DNA from: an uncultured Flavobacteriales bacterium
Lineage (GTDB): Bacteria > Bacteroidota > Bacteroidia > Flavobacteriales_D > Crocinitomicaceae
NCBI GenBank assembly: GCA_943789205.1
Contig: CALSTG010000001.1
Coordinates: forward strand, 186,001 to 250,000
Direction: 5' to 3'
DNA length: 64,000 nt
Below the pieces are notes generated by a model. It was not told where the DNA came from and searched no databases. It worked only from the letters and a program-made list of their open reading frames with translations. Below are positions 45,307 through 56,527 of the stretch, in pieces. Every line of letters starts with the position of its first letter. Positions within the stretch are counted from its first letter, which is position 1. The position numbers and the translations under genes were made by a program.

Positions 45307-48184
45307 TTAAAACAAGGTCATTTGATCATTCTCATCGTCTTTATCATCACTCAAGTCCCATTCAATAGTTTTAGGAGATTCATCCTTATTATCACTCTCA
45401 GTTGTTTGAGTCTTATTCTCAAGGGACGGTTTTATTTTTTTGGTTTCTTTTGGTTTTTCCTTCTTTTTTTCCTTAACGGGGCTGGTCTTGACTTTTATTT
45501 TTTTTTGTTTAATCTCAGCTGATTTTTCGAAAACATCACTTTCCGCATCCGCACTCTTATCAAGAGCAACTATCTTCTCCTCTGCTGCTTCTTTAACTGA
45601 TGCTGACTTTGCATCTTCTACATCAGGCCAAGGTAAAGCCCCTTTACCAATCGGATGATTTAACATGACCTCCTTAACCTTGAGCTTTGTCAGCTGATTA
45701 CCTTGAGCTTTCATACCCTTAACATCAATAAATGTGCTCAAATCTAATATAGTATCAGGGAAGGTTCTTCGTCGCTTTTAAATGTTTATTATAAATTATT
45801 TTAATTTCAGGCTTAAAGGCGGTTGAAACAACATCTAAAGTTGAGCCTTCAGTCTCACTTATGAAAAGTATTCTTTTTTTATTATTGACTTCGCATTCAA
45901 AACGCTTTACATAATGAAGCTCTTTTTGACCGTCATAATAAACGGCAGAAATAGCGCGTCCTGGCACCCATTTTTCCAAATGAATTATGTCTTCATCAAA
46001 TCTAGTTGACAAATCAAAACCACCGAGCTTATAAGATCCATCAGCATATAAAGACAATAGCTTATCTTCCCCTTTAAATTCTCCTAAAAACTGACCACGT
46101 TCTTCATCATTTAACCTACCCACAATTCCATCATACCATATTTTCCGTGCTGCCAAAGTGGAACCTCCTGTTTCTTTAAGAATTACTTTCTGAACCAATT
46201 CTTTGGTCACGCGATTCCCAACTGATTTCCTTCCTTTAATAAGTAAATCACCCAAATCAACATCGAATTTCAATCGTTTTAAATGTGGTCGAGGACGGAG
46301 TGAAACGGTCACAATCTCTCTTTCACCATTTGGATTTGCAGAAAAATAGAGGATTTTAGAGCTCTTATTCCCCTTGGTAAGGTCATATTCAGTGTCTCGT
46401 GTAATACTGTTTACATAAAAACGTTTCATCATAGCTGGACCAGTACTTCCATCCCTATACATAACATGATAAATAGTACGCTTATCACCTCTTTTCCAAA
46501 CATTTGCATAGACCAAATCCTTACCAACAAATTTCTTATCTGTAATCTTGGTAATGAGCATCTTTCCGGATTTAAAGAAGCATATGATATCATCTATTTC
46601 AGAACAATCATTAACTGCTTGAAGTTTTTTCAGGCCAAAACCAATGAAACCTTCATCATAATCCACAAATAATTTTTTATTTGCAATAATCACCTTGGAG
46701 GCACTAATGTTTTCAAAGGTCTTTATCTCGGTTTTACGTTCTTTTCCTTCACCAAAATTTTTCTTAAGATTTTTAAAATAATCTATTGCATAATCAACCA
46801 GATTGGCAAGGTTTTCTTTTACCTCTTTAATTTGTGCCTCTATTTTAAGAAGATTATCGTCAGCCTTTGAGCTGTCAAATCGCGTTATTCTAATCATCGG
46901 GATTTGTGTCAGTCTGTGCAGGTCCTCATCCGTAATCTCACGAATGAATTGCTTTTTATAAGGCTTGAAGGATGCATAGAGGTATTCATACAAACTTTCT
47001 CTATCTGCATATTTTTTAAAGTCAATATACATCTCCTTTTGAATAAAGATTTTTTCTAAAGTTGCAAAATGCCATTGCGACTCTAGTTCCGCTAATTTTA
47101 TTTCAAGCTCTCGTTTTAGCAGGAATACGGTTTGGTCTGTATTCGCTCTTAAGATTTCTGAAACCCCTAAAAAAACAGGCTTTTCCTTATCAATAATTGA
47201 TGAATTTGGCGAAATAGAAACTTCACAATCGGTAAATGCATAAAGTGCATCGATTGTTTTATCAGGAGAAACTCCCGTTGACAGATGAATTATTATTTCG
47301 GCTTCAGCAGAGGTGTTATCCTCAATTTTTTTAATTTTTATCTTTCCTTTGTCGTTCGCCTTTAAAATAGAATCTATCAATGAACTTGTTGAGGTCCCAA
47401 ACGGAATTTCATGGATAATTAAAGTTTTGGCATCTTGCTTTTTGATTTTTCCTCTCACACGAACGCGTCCTCCCCTCTTACCATCATTGTAGTTAGAAAA
47501 ATCTGCCATTCCGCCATTAGGAAAATCAGGGAAAAACTCAACTTTTTTTCCTCTTAAATGATTGATCGAGTTGTCAATAAGCTCAATAAAATTGTGAGGC
47601 AAAAATTTACATGCCATACCCACTGCAATACCTTCAGCACCTTGAGCAAGAAGGAGCGGAAATTTCATGGGTAGATTGTTTGGCTCTTTATTTCGGCCAT
47701 CATAACTGGAAAGCCAATGGGTTGTTTTTGCGTTAAAAGCAACATGAAGGGCGAACTTTGACAAACGAGCCTCAATGTATCTTGGGGCAGCAGCACCATC
47801 ACCTGTTAACGTATTTCCCCAGTTCCCTTGACAATCAATTAATAAATCTTTCTGTCCTAGCTGCACCAATGCATCTCCAATAGATGCGTCTCCATGAGGG
47901 TGATACTTCATCGTATTGCCTATGATGTTAGCCACCTTATTATAGCGACCGTCCTCCATCTCCTTCATTGAATGCAAAATCCTTCGTTGAACAGGTTTTA
48001 ATCCGTCGGCCAAGCCAGGAACGGCTCTTTCTAATATGACATAGCTCGCATAATCCAAGAACCAACTCTCATAAAGTCCACTGACAGGAACAATGTTTTC
48101 ATCTAATTCATTATTCTCAAAGGGATTTTGTTGACTCTCTTCGCTTTCTTGATTCTCTTCGTTTTCTAGATTTTCGTCTGACAT
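45307..48184 (-). CDS. parC: DNA topoisomerase IV subunit A (GyrA/ParC family); C-terminal tail separated by apparent frameshifts near 45740-45780
   Basis: ORF 45755-48184: GLADGLKPVQRRILHSM, IGNTMKYHPHGDASIGDALVQLGQ, APRYIEARLS. ORF 45307-45741 begins STFIDVKGMKAQGNQLTKLKVKEV, typical of the Bacteroidota ParC C-terminus; the intervening frame encodes SDEEPSLILY. Confidence 0.9.
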
Positions 48185-48190
48185 AAAAAA

Positions 48191-50068
48191 TTATGCTATT
48201 TCTTTCTGGGGTTCAACATCATCAGAATCCTCAGATTCATCTTTTTCTACTCTTAAATTCTCTATGATAAACTCTTGCCGTTGAGGGGTGTTTTTACCCA
48301 TAAAATAAGACAAGATAGAATCTATAGAGGCGTTCTGGGAAAGTAACACAGGTTCTAATCTCATTTCATCACCAATGAAGTGAATGAACTCATCAGGGGA
48401 AATCTCCCCTAAGCCTTTAAACCTCGTAATTTCAGCATTCTTCCCAATTTCCTCAATTGCACTTTTACGTTCTTCTTCAGAATAACAATAAAGGGTCTTC
48501 TTTTTATTTCTTACTCGAAACAAGGGGGTCTGCAAAACATGGACATGATTCTTTTTAACAAGATCAGGAAAAAACTGTAAAAAGAAAGTTAAAAGTAACA
48601 TCCGAATGTGCATACCATCAACATCTGCATCCGTCGCTATTACAACCTTATTGTAACGTAAATTTTCTAAATCATCTTCAATATTGAGTGCTGCCTGAAT
48701 GAGATTAAATTCCTCATTTTCATAAACGACTTTTTTTGTCAAACCGTAACAATTTAAAGGCTTCCCTTTTAAAGAAAATACGGCTTGTGTCCCCACATCT
48801 CTAGACTTTGTTATTGATCCGCTTGCCGAATCTCCTTCGGTGATAAACAAAGTAGTCTCCTCTCTTCTATCATTTTTCAAATCACTAAGGTGAATCCTAC
48901 AATCCCTTAGTTTTTTATTGTGAAGATTTGCTTTTTTAGAGCGCTCTCTTGCTATTTTTCGAATTCCAGCTAACTCCTTTCTTTCTTTTTCAGATTGCTT
49001 TATCTTAGTTTCAATCGTTTGAGCAACTTCCGGATTTTTATGTAAAAAATTATCTAGTTTATCTTTTAGAAAATCATTTATGAAAGCACGCATGGACTTT
49101 CCGCCAGGTTCAATCTCTTGTGAACCTAATTTCGTTTTAGTTTGAGATTCGAATACAGGCTCCATAACTTTTACTGAAACGGCTGCAACTATGGACTGCC
49201 TAATATCTGAAGCCTCATAGTTCTTACTGTAAAAATCTTTAATAACCTTAGCTACAGATTCTCGAAAAGCACTTTGATGTGTACCTCCTTGCGTCGTATG
49301 TTGCCCATTTACAAATGAGTAATAATCTTCACCATACGTTTTACCATGTGTAAATGCCACCTCAATATCTTCACCTTCAAGATGGATTATTGGATATAAA
49401 GGGTCGCCGTCCATATTGTTTTCAAGGAGATCTTTTAGTCCATTTTTAGACTGGAATTTATTGCCATTGAAATAAATAGATAAACCACGATTTAGATAAC
49501 AATAATTCCATAACATCTTATCGACATATGGCGTTTTAAATGCATACTTTTTAAAAATCTCATCGTCCGGGGTAAATTCGACGTATGTACCATTAGTCTC
49601 TTCTGTTTTTACCAAAGGAAACTCCTCAAGAAGACTTCCTCGACTAAAAGATGCTTTCTTGAGCTTCCCCTCTCGCACAGCATAAACAGAAAAATGCGAA
49701 GACAAAGCATTCACCGCTTTTGTACCTACACCATTTAACCCTACTGATTTTTTAAATGCTTTTGAGTCATACTTTCCTCCGGTATTCATTTTAGAAACTA
49801 CATCTACAACTTTACCTAATGGAATTCCTCGACCATAATCTCTAACCGTAACCAAACCATCTTTGATTTGAAGATCAATTTTCTTTCCATTACCCATCAC
49901 AAATTCATCAATACAATTATCAACAACTTCTTTTACAAGAAGGTAAATACCGTCATCTGCTGCTGCACCGTTCCCCAACTTCCCTATATACATTCCGGGG
50001 CGTAAGCGAATATGCTCTTTCCAATCTAGTGAGCGAATATTGTCTTCTGTATATTGATTTTCGGCCAT
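48191..50068 (-). CDS. parE: DNA topoisomerase IV subunit B
   Basis: [66 protein letters not shown]; adjacent to parC. Confidence 0.95.
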   Translation of the reverse strand: MAENQYTEDNIRSLDWKEHIRLRPGMYIGKLGNGAAADDGIYLLVKEVVDNCIDEFVMGNGKKIDLQIKDGLVTVRDYGRGIPLGKVVDVVSKMNTGGKYDSKAFKKSVGLNGVGTKAVNALSSHFSVYAVREGKLKKASFSRGSLLEEFPLVKTEETNGTYVEFTPDDEIFKKYAFKTPYVDKMLWNYCYLNRGLSIYFNGNKFQSKNGLKDLLENNMDGDPLYPIIHLEGEDIEVAFTHGKTYGEDYYSFVNGQHTTQGGTHQSAFRESVAKVIKDFYSKNYEASDIRQSIVAAVSVKVMEPVFESQTKTKLGSQEIEPGGKSMRAFINDFLKDKLDNFLHKNPEVAQTIETKIKQSEKERKELAGIRKIARERSKKANLHNKKLRDCRIHLSDLKNDRREETTLFITEGDSASGSITKSRDVGTQAVFSLKGKPLNCYGLTKKVVYENEEFNLIQAALNIEDDLENLRYNKVVIATDADVDGMHIRMLLLTFFLQFFPDLVKKNHVHVLQTPLFRVRNKKKTLYCYSEEERKSAIEEIGKNAEITRFKGLGEISPDEFIHFIGDEMRLEPVLLSQNASIDSILSYFMGKNTPQRQEFIIENLRVEKDESEDSDDVEPQKEIA

Positions 50069-50176
50069 TTTATAACAATTGCATGGTGGTGATTAACAAA
50101 TATAATCGGTAAAGGCCTCTTTTAGACAAGGATATGTTTTGAATTATGAACGATGTAACGTTGAAAATAAGAAAGA

Positions 50177-51037
50177 CTATACTTCTACTATTTTTCTCCA
50201 AGATTCATTCAGGGCAATTATGAGCTTTCTTGCGATAGCATTTGAGAATGTTTTTGTCCGATACCCTCCGATCCAATTGATACCCTTGATGGCATTTGTG
50301 ATAAAGACCTCATCAGCCGCTAATAAATTTTGAGGAAGAATACTACATTCATATACCTTAATACCGTTGGCGAGAGCAAGATTAATTACTTGCATACGCA
50401 TTGTTCCCGCCAAACATCCTTCTTCTAGACCAGGTGTGTAAAGCACACCATTGCTAACCACAAAAACATTGCTAGAGGATGTTTCAAGAATGTTTCCCTT
50501 ATCATTACTTAAAAATAAATCATCCAAACCGCTTTCCTTTGCCGCAATGGCAGCCATTACATAATGAAGACATGATTTTGTTTTATAATTTGACAAGAAG
50601 TTTTTCTGAAGCTTTATATCTGAATAGATATCAACTTCAAGACCTTTTGCATTAAGCTCAAAAAAATTCGAAGAATAAGGTTCTACCTCGATATAAAAAT
50701 TCGATTCATTTGATGTAGGTAAGTATGTCCCACCTGTCGCACGATCGATAGACAATCGGCATTTACCCCCTTTGTCTATTTTTGACTTGGAAATAAGTTC
50801 TTCTATTCTCTCCTGAAAAAAAGCTGCATTGTAATAACTAGGTATTCTAATTCTAAGAACCTTTGCACCTTCAATAAGCCGTGCAATGTGGTTTTCTATA
50901 TTTATGGGTTTTCCATTCACGATTCGGATCGTTTCAAAAACACCATCACCATAAAGATGTGCACGATTTCCGGGATCAATTGTAGGAGCAGTATTTGGTA
51001 AAAGATTACCGTTGTTATTTATGTAAAGCAAAGACAT
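50177..51037 (-). CDS. Aminotransferase class IV (branched-chain/aminodeoxychorismate lyase-like)
   Basis: AHLYGDGVFETIRIVNGKPINIENHIARL, KSCLHYVMAAIAAKESGLDDLFLSNDKGNILETSSSNVF, LEEGCLAGTMR. Confidence 0.9.
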   Translation of the reverse strand: MSLLYINNNGNLLPNTAPTIDPGNRAHLYGDGVFETIRIVNGKPINIENHIARLIEGAKVLRIRIPSYYNAAFFQERIEELISKSKIDKGGKCRLSIDRATGGTYLPTSNESNFYIEVEPYSSNFFELNAKGLEVDIYSDIKLQKNFLSNYKTKSCLHYVMAAIAAKESGLDDLFLSNDKGNILETSSSNVFVVSNGVLYTPGLEEGCLAGTMRMQVINLALANGIKVYECSILPQNLLAADEVFITNAIKGINWIGGYRTKTFSNAIARKLIIALNESWRKIVEV

Positions 51038-51038
51038 G

Positions 51039-51650
51039 TTAAAATATAAGTGCTAAAAATTCAATTCCTTTGTTGCTATCAATCAATAATACAAATAAAA
51101 TCCCAAATAATGCACCACCCAAATGTGCATCGTGAGCAACTCCAGTACCTCCGCGTTTCATTGAATAATATTCAACAGCCAAATAGAGAGGCCCAAGAAT
51201 ATATGCCTTTATAGGAATTGGAATAAACATGAGATATAATTCTAACTGAGGATACCAGAGCATGGTTGCAAAAACGACCGAGGAAACAGCACCTGAAGCA
51301 CCTAAAGACCTGTAAGCTGGATTTTCTGAGTTTCTGTAATAAGGCCAAACTGTAGCAATTAATGCACCTCCGAAATATAAAATGATAAAGTAATAATTCC
51401 CCATTAAACCAAACTCATAACTCCATTGGGTTTCTAAAAAACTACCCAAGAAATAAAGTGAAATCATATTGAAAGACAAATGTGTCCAGTCTGCATGAAT
51501 AAAAATATGTGACAGCATACGATAATAGGCCTTGTTGTACTTAACCTCGTAAGGAACATACATACTATTCTCTTGAAATTTAATATTCGAGAAACCTTGA
51601 TATGAAATCAATACGGTGAGAAGAACAATAAGAAGTGTTAGACTTAACAT
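51039..51650 (-). CDS. Rhomboid family intramembrane serine protease
   Basis: HIFIHADWTHLSFNMISLYFLG, RSLGASGAVSSVVFA (Ser), AHDAHLGGALFG (His). Confidence 0.9.
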   Translation of the reverse strand: MLSLTLLIVLLTVLISYQGFSNIKFQENSMYVPYEVKYNKAYYRMLSHIFIHADWTHLSFNMISLYFLGSFLETQWSYEFGLMGNYYFIILYFGGALIATVWPYYRNSENPAYRSLGASGAVSSVVFATMLWYPQLELYLMFIPIPIKAYILGPLYLAVEYYSMKRGGTGVAHDAHLGGALFGILFVLLIDSNKGIEFLALIF

Positions 51651-51735
51651 TTATTTAAAGATATATATATTATTCATTGAGTGATTCAATGTTCCTAGCT
51701 ACATTGCGAAAAGTAATTACTTTTGTAAATAAAAA

Positions 51736-52380
51736 ATGATAGTTTCCCCTTCCATTTTATCATGTGACTTTGGCAACGTTGAAAGAGACACTAAAATGCT
51801 CCATAACTCAGAAGCGGACTGGCTCCACATTGATGTCATGGATGGTGTTTTTGTTCCTAATATTTCATTTGGATTCCCCATACTTAAAAGCGTCAACAAA
51901 TACACAAACAAGGTCTTAGATGTGCATCTAATGATTGCAAATCCTGACCAATACATTAAGGAGTTTGTAGATGCCGGTGCAGACATCATTACAGTTCACT
52001 ACGAAACGTGCCCACATTTACACCGCAGTATTCAACTTATAAAAAGTTTTGGTATTAAAGCAGGTGTTGCATTAAATCCGCACACCCCCGTCCAAGCACT
52101 TGAAGATGTTATTAATGATTTAGACCTTGTTCTAATCATGTCAGTTAACCCTGGATTTGGTGGTCAAAAATTCATTCCTTCAAGCGTTTCAAAAGTAAAA
52201 AAAATGAAAAGCTTAATTGCTGCACATAAGTCCTCTGCTTTAATTGAAGTTGATGGTGGTGTGAATTTAGAAACTGGTGCTGAATTGAGCGCTGCCGGAG
52301 CAGATGCGTTAGTCGCTGGAAGCTATGTTTTCAAATCAGAAAACCCGACCTCAACTATTTCAAATCTGAAAAAACTATAA
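51736..52380 (+). CDS. rpe: Ribulose-phosphate 3-epimerase
   Basis: MIVSPSILSCDFGNVERDTKMLHNSEADWLHIDVMDGVFVPNISFG; MSVNPGFGGQKFIP; EVDGGVN. Confidence 0.97.
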   Translation: MIVSPSILSCDFGNVERDTKMLHNSEADWLHIDVMDGVFVPNISFGFPILKSVNKYTNKVLDVHLMIANPDQYIKEFVDAGADIITVHYETCPHLHRSIQLIKSFGIKAGVALNPHTPVQALEDVINDLDLVLIMSVNPGFGGQKFIPSSVSKVKKMKSLIAAHKSSALIEVDGGVNLETGAELSAAGADALVAGSYVFKSENPTSTISNLKKL

Positions 52381-52417
52381 GCGTAACTCTTTTAAAGGAG
52401 ATACGTTTTAATTAACA

Positions 52418-53521
52418 ATGCAGCTTGCACAAAAAATAACATTCCTACTTTTTTTAAGCACGACATATGTTCTTGGACAAATCAATCTTGAAGCAAAAGA
52501 AATTGCTTTAAACAAAATTCTAATTGAATTCAGACAAGCCATAAGTGCAGAACAAATGGATGCGCAAAATGAAATTTTTAAAAATAAATTTAGAGATTTC
52601 TTAAGTCTCCCTGGGGTTTTTGACTATAAATTCAAGCATTTAGAATCTGTTGCAATTCTTGAAAGCCCCGATGAAAAAATTAGAATCGTCAATTGGAATA
52701 TCGAATATCCTGATATGTCATATGCCTACGGGGGTTTTATCCTTATAAAATCAAGTAAAAAAATACGATTAGTTGAACTTAATGATGTAATAGATGCCTA
52801 TGAAAGTATTCCGAAAGGAACTATTGATTTTACCAAATGGTACGGCGCGTTATATTACAAAATTGTACCCTTTGAAAATGGAAATAAAACCGAATACCTG
52901 CTCCTTGGATGGGATGGTGGCACAACTGGAAGTAATTTCAAAATAATGGATGTTTTGGTTTTAGGCAAAAGAAGCGTTCGATTTGGCAGTCCTATCTTCA
53001 TCACTAACAACAAACTTGAAAAAAGAATTGTATTTGAATACTCGAATCAAGCTGTGATGAATATGAAATTTGAGGAAAAATACGGACGCGTAGTCATGGA
53101 CCATCTTTCGCCTGAGGCTCCTTCACTTGAAGGCCTTTATAGCTACTATGTTCCAGATCTTTCTTATGACTCTTATGCTTACAATGGCGCATATTGGGTC
53201 TTAACAGAAGATGTTATAGCTGTGAATGATCCTGAATTCAAACCTAAAAGCTTTATTCAAATGAATGCGAGAACCGGAAAACTCGAAAGGAAAAAGCTAA
53301 AAAAAGACTGGATCAATCCGACAACGAGCAAAACAAATGATGATGACTTTAACCATGTTGCAAGAACACCTGAAAGTGAGATGTCTAATAAAGAAGAGCC
53401 ACAAGAATACAACAAAAAAGAGCAACGTAAATTGAGAAGATCGTATAGGAAAGACCCATCAGGATTATCTGTTACAACAGGGAAGTATAAAAGAAAAAAA
53501 TACCGTCAAAAAACACCATAA
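52418..53521 (+). CDS. Conserved secreted protein of unknown function
   Basis: Signal peptide MQLAQKITFLLFLSTTYVLGQ; basic C-terminal tail; no recognised domain. Confidence 0.7.
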   Translation: MQLAQKITFLLFLSTTYVLGQINLEAKEIALNKILIEFRQAISAEQMDAQNEIFKNKFRDFLSLPGVFDYKFKHLESVAILESPDEKIRIVNWNIEYPDMSYAYGGFILIKSSKKIRLVELNDVIDAYESIPKGTIDFTKWYGALYYKIVPFENGNKTEYLLLGWDGGTTGSNFKIMDVLVLGKRSVRFGSPIFITNNKLEKRIVFEYSNQAVMNMKFEEKYGRVVMDHLSPEAPSLEGLYSYYVPDLSYDSYAYNGAYWVLTEDVIAVNDPEFKPKSFIQMNARTGKLERKKLKKDWINPTTSKTNDDDFNHVARTPESEMSNKEEPQEYNKKEQRKLRRSYRKDPSGLSVTTGKYKRKKYRQKTP

Positions 53522-54342
53522 TGCAATTAGGACTGATCAACACATTGACCATTGATAGGTTTACCCCTCCGGGAGCATTTCTTGAGGACGAACAAGGAAA
53601 TGAAGTACTACTGCCACAAAAGTATCTTTTAGACTCCTATGAACTAGGAGATAAAATCGATGTCTTTGTTTTTAAAGATTCCGAGCAAAGAATTGTATGT
53701 ACGACAGAGACTCCGCACCTTCTTTTAGGAGATTTTAAATATTTAAGAATTACACAAGTAAAACCAATTGGAGCATTTGCAGATTGGGGGCTTGACAAAA
53801 ACTTATTAATACCATTTAGCGAACAAATATGCCGATTAGAAGAGGAAGGATATTACCTATTTGTTTTAAGATATGATTACAAAACAGATCGCTTGTTCGG
53901 CAGCATGAGAGTTAGAAAAACACTTGAAGCATGTAAAGAAGATTTACAAGGTCAAGAGGTCGATCTACTCATCTGCGAACCCAATGACCTCGGGATAAGT
54001 GTTATTGTTAACAATCGATATGATGGATTAATTTTTGACTCAAACATCATAGCCAGTATTAATCCTGGTGATGAATGCAAAGGCTATGTTGAAAAAGTCA
54101 GAGAGGATGGAAAAATTGACATCCGACTAGAACCTGTGAATTTTGAAAAGTATGACCTTGCAGAAACTAAAATATTAGAATTAATGCAGGATACCGGTAA
54201 ACTGATGCTTAGCGATAAATCCCCATCAAACTTAATAAATGAAGAGTTGGGAATGAGTAAAAGAACTTTTAAACAAGCCATCGGCAAACTTTATAAACAC
54301 CGGAGAATTAAAATCCACAAAGACCACCTTGAGCTTCTATAA
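53521..54342 (+). CDS. CvfB-like S1-domain RNA-binding protein
   Basis: MQLGLINTLTIDRFTPPGAFLEDEQGNEVLLPQKYL...VKPIGAFADWGLDKNLLIPFSEQ; C-terminal winged-helix-like SKRTFKQAIGKLYKHRRIKI. Confidence 0.88.
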   Translation: MQLGLINTLTIDRFTPPGAFLEDEQGNEVLLPQKYLLDSYELGDKIDVFVFKDSEQRIVCTTETPHLLLGDFKYLRITQVKPIGAFADWGLDKNLLIPFSEQICRLEEEGYYLFVLRYDYKTDRLFGSMRVRKTLEACKEDLQGQEVDLLICEPNDLGISVIVNNRYDGLIFDSNIIASINPGDECKGYVEKVREDGKIDIRLEPVNFEKYDLAETKILELMQDTGKLMLSDKSPSNLINEELGMSKRTFKQAIGKLYKHRRIKIHKDHLELL

Positions 54343-54350
54343 GAAATACA

Positions 54351-56403
54351 CTATTTCGGGTGGTAATGTTTGATCGCATTGGCTATTACCTCAGCTTTAT
54401 CTAATGTCATTTTCTTGCGTTCCTGCTTGGCATATTTTTCCATTTGGTCGGTATAGTTTTTGCCAGCTGCATTTCTAGAATTCCCATAGGGAAGTACCGT
54501 CTCTATTTCAACATTATCATCAGTATACTGAATGATCATTATGTAAGATTCTCCATGCATAGGCTTTGCCGTTCCATTTTCGAAAGGCTTACTTGTCATT
54601 GCCGCAATCATATCCGTTAATCCAGGAACTGCCAAGCGCTTATTACCTCGGTGATGCACCTGATAGTCTCTCAAAGCAATATCATAACGCCCAAAATACT
54701 TTTTAAGATGTTTCTTCGTCGCCAATAAAGCTTTTTCCATACGCATTAAAGGTTCATAACCCTTAGATGAAAGATCAAGAAAGTTTTGATAATAAATTGC
54801 CCATTGGGCAGCACCAATATTAAAAGTGTCTGCACGTTTGTTCCATTCATGAATTGGAGCGATAACTTCAATTAAATCAGGATACGAATCTTTATCCACG
54901 CTAAATACAATATTTGCTCCCGAAGGTGTCCATAATGAATCAGGATATTGGATGTCATATTTGATGTCAAAAAAATCATTCATACTTAAGGATTCTTTTT
55001 TTGCTTTAAGATCCATAAATCTCTGACTCCTATTGTTTTCTGATTCCTTAAATCCAAGTTGAAAATCTTCAAAATCTTGGGCTTTAAGATTGTCATCTTT
55101 GTGCGCACTGTTGTATGGAGAATTGTTAGTGTTAAACAAATAACCATGTGCAGGATTTAACAACTTAGGAAGGCTTTCATAACTCAAATAGCCTTTTTGT
55201 AATATTTCAGAGCGTTCTCCTTTCATAACACCATTTATTCGTTCACTATTTATAGACCTTTCTGGAACACGTCCAATACTCATGTAAAAAATACTATCAT
55301 CACGATCCGCATACATTAAATTAAAGCGAGGAACTGACATCATTTTTAAAGCACTTTCAAACTCCTTCCAACTTGATGCCTTCCCCATTTTATACCACTG
55401 ATCAATCGAACTAATATTTTCAAAAGCATTAGAATAAAACGCATAGGTCCCTTTTTTATTCTTAATTACGGGACCAAAAACACTCCACTGCAATTTACGT
55501 TTAACGCCTAATTTTAAGCCTATTTTGGTTTTCATTTTCAACTTCACAGACGCGTTTTCAAATGACACCCATTTCCCATCGAGCCAATATTGATTTTTAT
55601 TTTTCGGATTAATTTTCAATTCATACAAATCGGTAAGGTCAGGGTAATTATAGGTATGGGTCCAACCCAAATGTTCATTTGTGCCAATCATTGGAAATGG
55701 TGAGCCCGGAAATAATCCCCCCAAAATATTCCATCCTTCATCCGAGTTAAGATGTGCCTCATACCACGAAAATGGACCTTCAAGCGGTTGGTGGGTATTG
55801 ACATTTAAAACAGTTTTATTGTGTTTCATAATTGACCTGCTAAAAGCAAAAGCATTTGAGCCTATTGTCTTTTCTTCTAGCTCCTCATCTACAGATTTGT
55901 TAGAGTTAGAAAGAAGTGCACCTAGCATATCTCCAGTATCAGAGAAAAAGTGAATCACCAAATTATAACCAGTTAAATAATCTAGTACAGTCATTGGAAA
56001 ACTATTTTTAACCAAGACTTTAGAGGGGAACGCTTTAGCAAAAGCGTTAATTCCTGCAACATAACCTTCAATAACCTTAAGCACCTCGGGTGATAACTGA
56101 TTTATATGTTTTTCAGCTGTCTGTCGACATCGCAACAAAGACAACTAGGTAATCCATTATAACTCCTTCTTTACCGCTATGCAAACCCATTAGACCTTTT
56201 GAAGGTAAAAAAGTATATTGAATCGTCTCAAAATCATCTTCAGCATGCGCCCAAGCTAAACCGTAAGCAGCATCCTTATCTGAAATAGCATAAATATGAG
56301 GCACCCCATACACATCTCGGTATATATCTATTTGCTCAACATTTATTTGTCCATGTATGGAATAACACATTAAAAAGCAGACATGTAGAAAGATAGACTT
56401 CAT
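54351..56403 (-). CDS. Penicillin acylase family protein; split by an apparent frameshift at about 56135
   Basis: ORF 56113-56403 (IDIYRDVYGVPHIYAISDKDAAYGLAWAHAEDDFETIQ) continues into ORF 54351-56144 (TIGSNAFAFS catalytic Ser, NTHQPLEGPFSWYEAHLNSDEGWNILGGLFPGSPFPMIGTNEHLGWTHT). Confidence 0.85.
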
Positions 56404-56514
56404 TGTTTTTTATTTGATTAACGCACAGTTGTCTAAAAAGTTGTATCCATTTTATATTCTTCAAAATAACAGTGATATAAGGCCTTATTGATTGTTGCAA
56501 TCAGGTTAAAAGCA

Positions 56515-56522
56515 TATATTTG
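56515..56522 (+). promoter_or_regulatory. -7 promoter box TATATTTG five nt before the efp start codon
   Basis: tatatttgcacctATG; matches the Bacteroidota TAnnTTTG element. Confidence 0.5.
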
Positions 56523-56527
56523 CACCT

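Noticed and set aside
51675-51691. Inverted repeat CATTGA-gtgat-TCAATG between rhomboid and rpe, with the same 5-nt spacing as the 8667 palindrome
   Set aside because: Arms are only 6 bp in AT-rich DNA and the sequence differs from the 8667 site; not enough to claim a shared operator.
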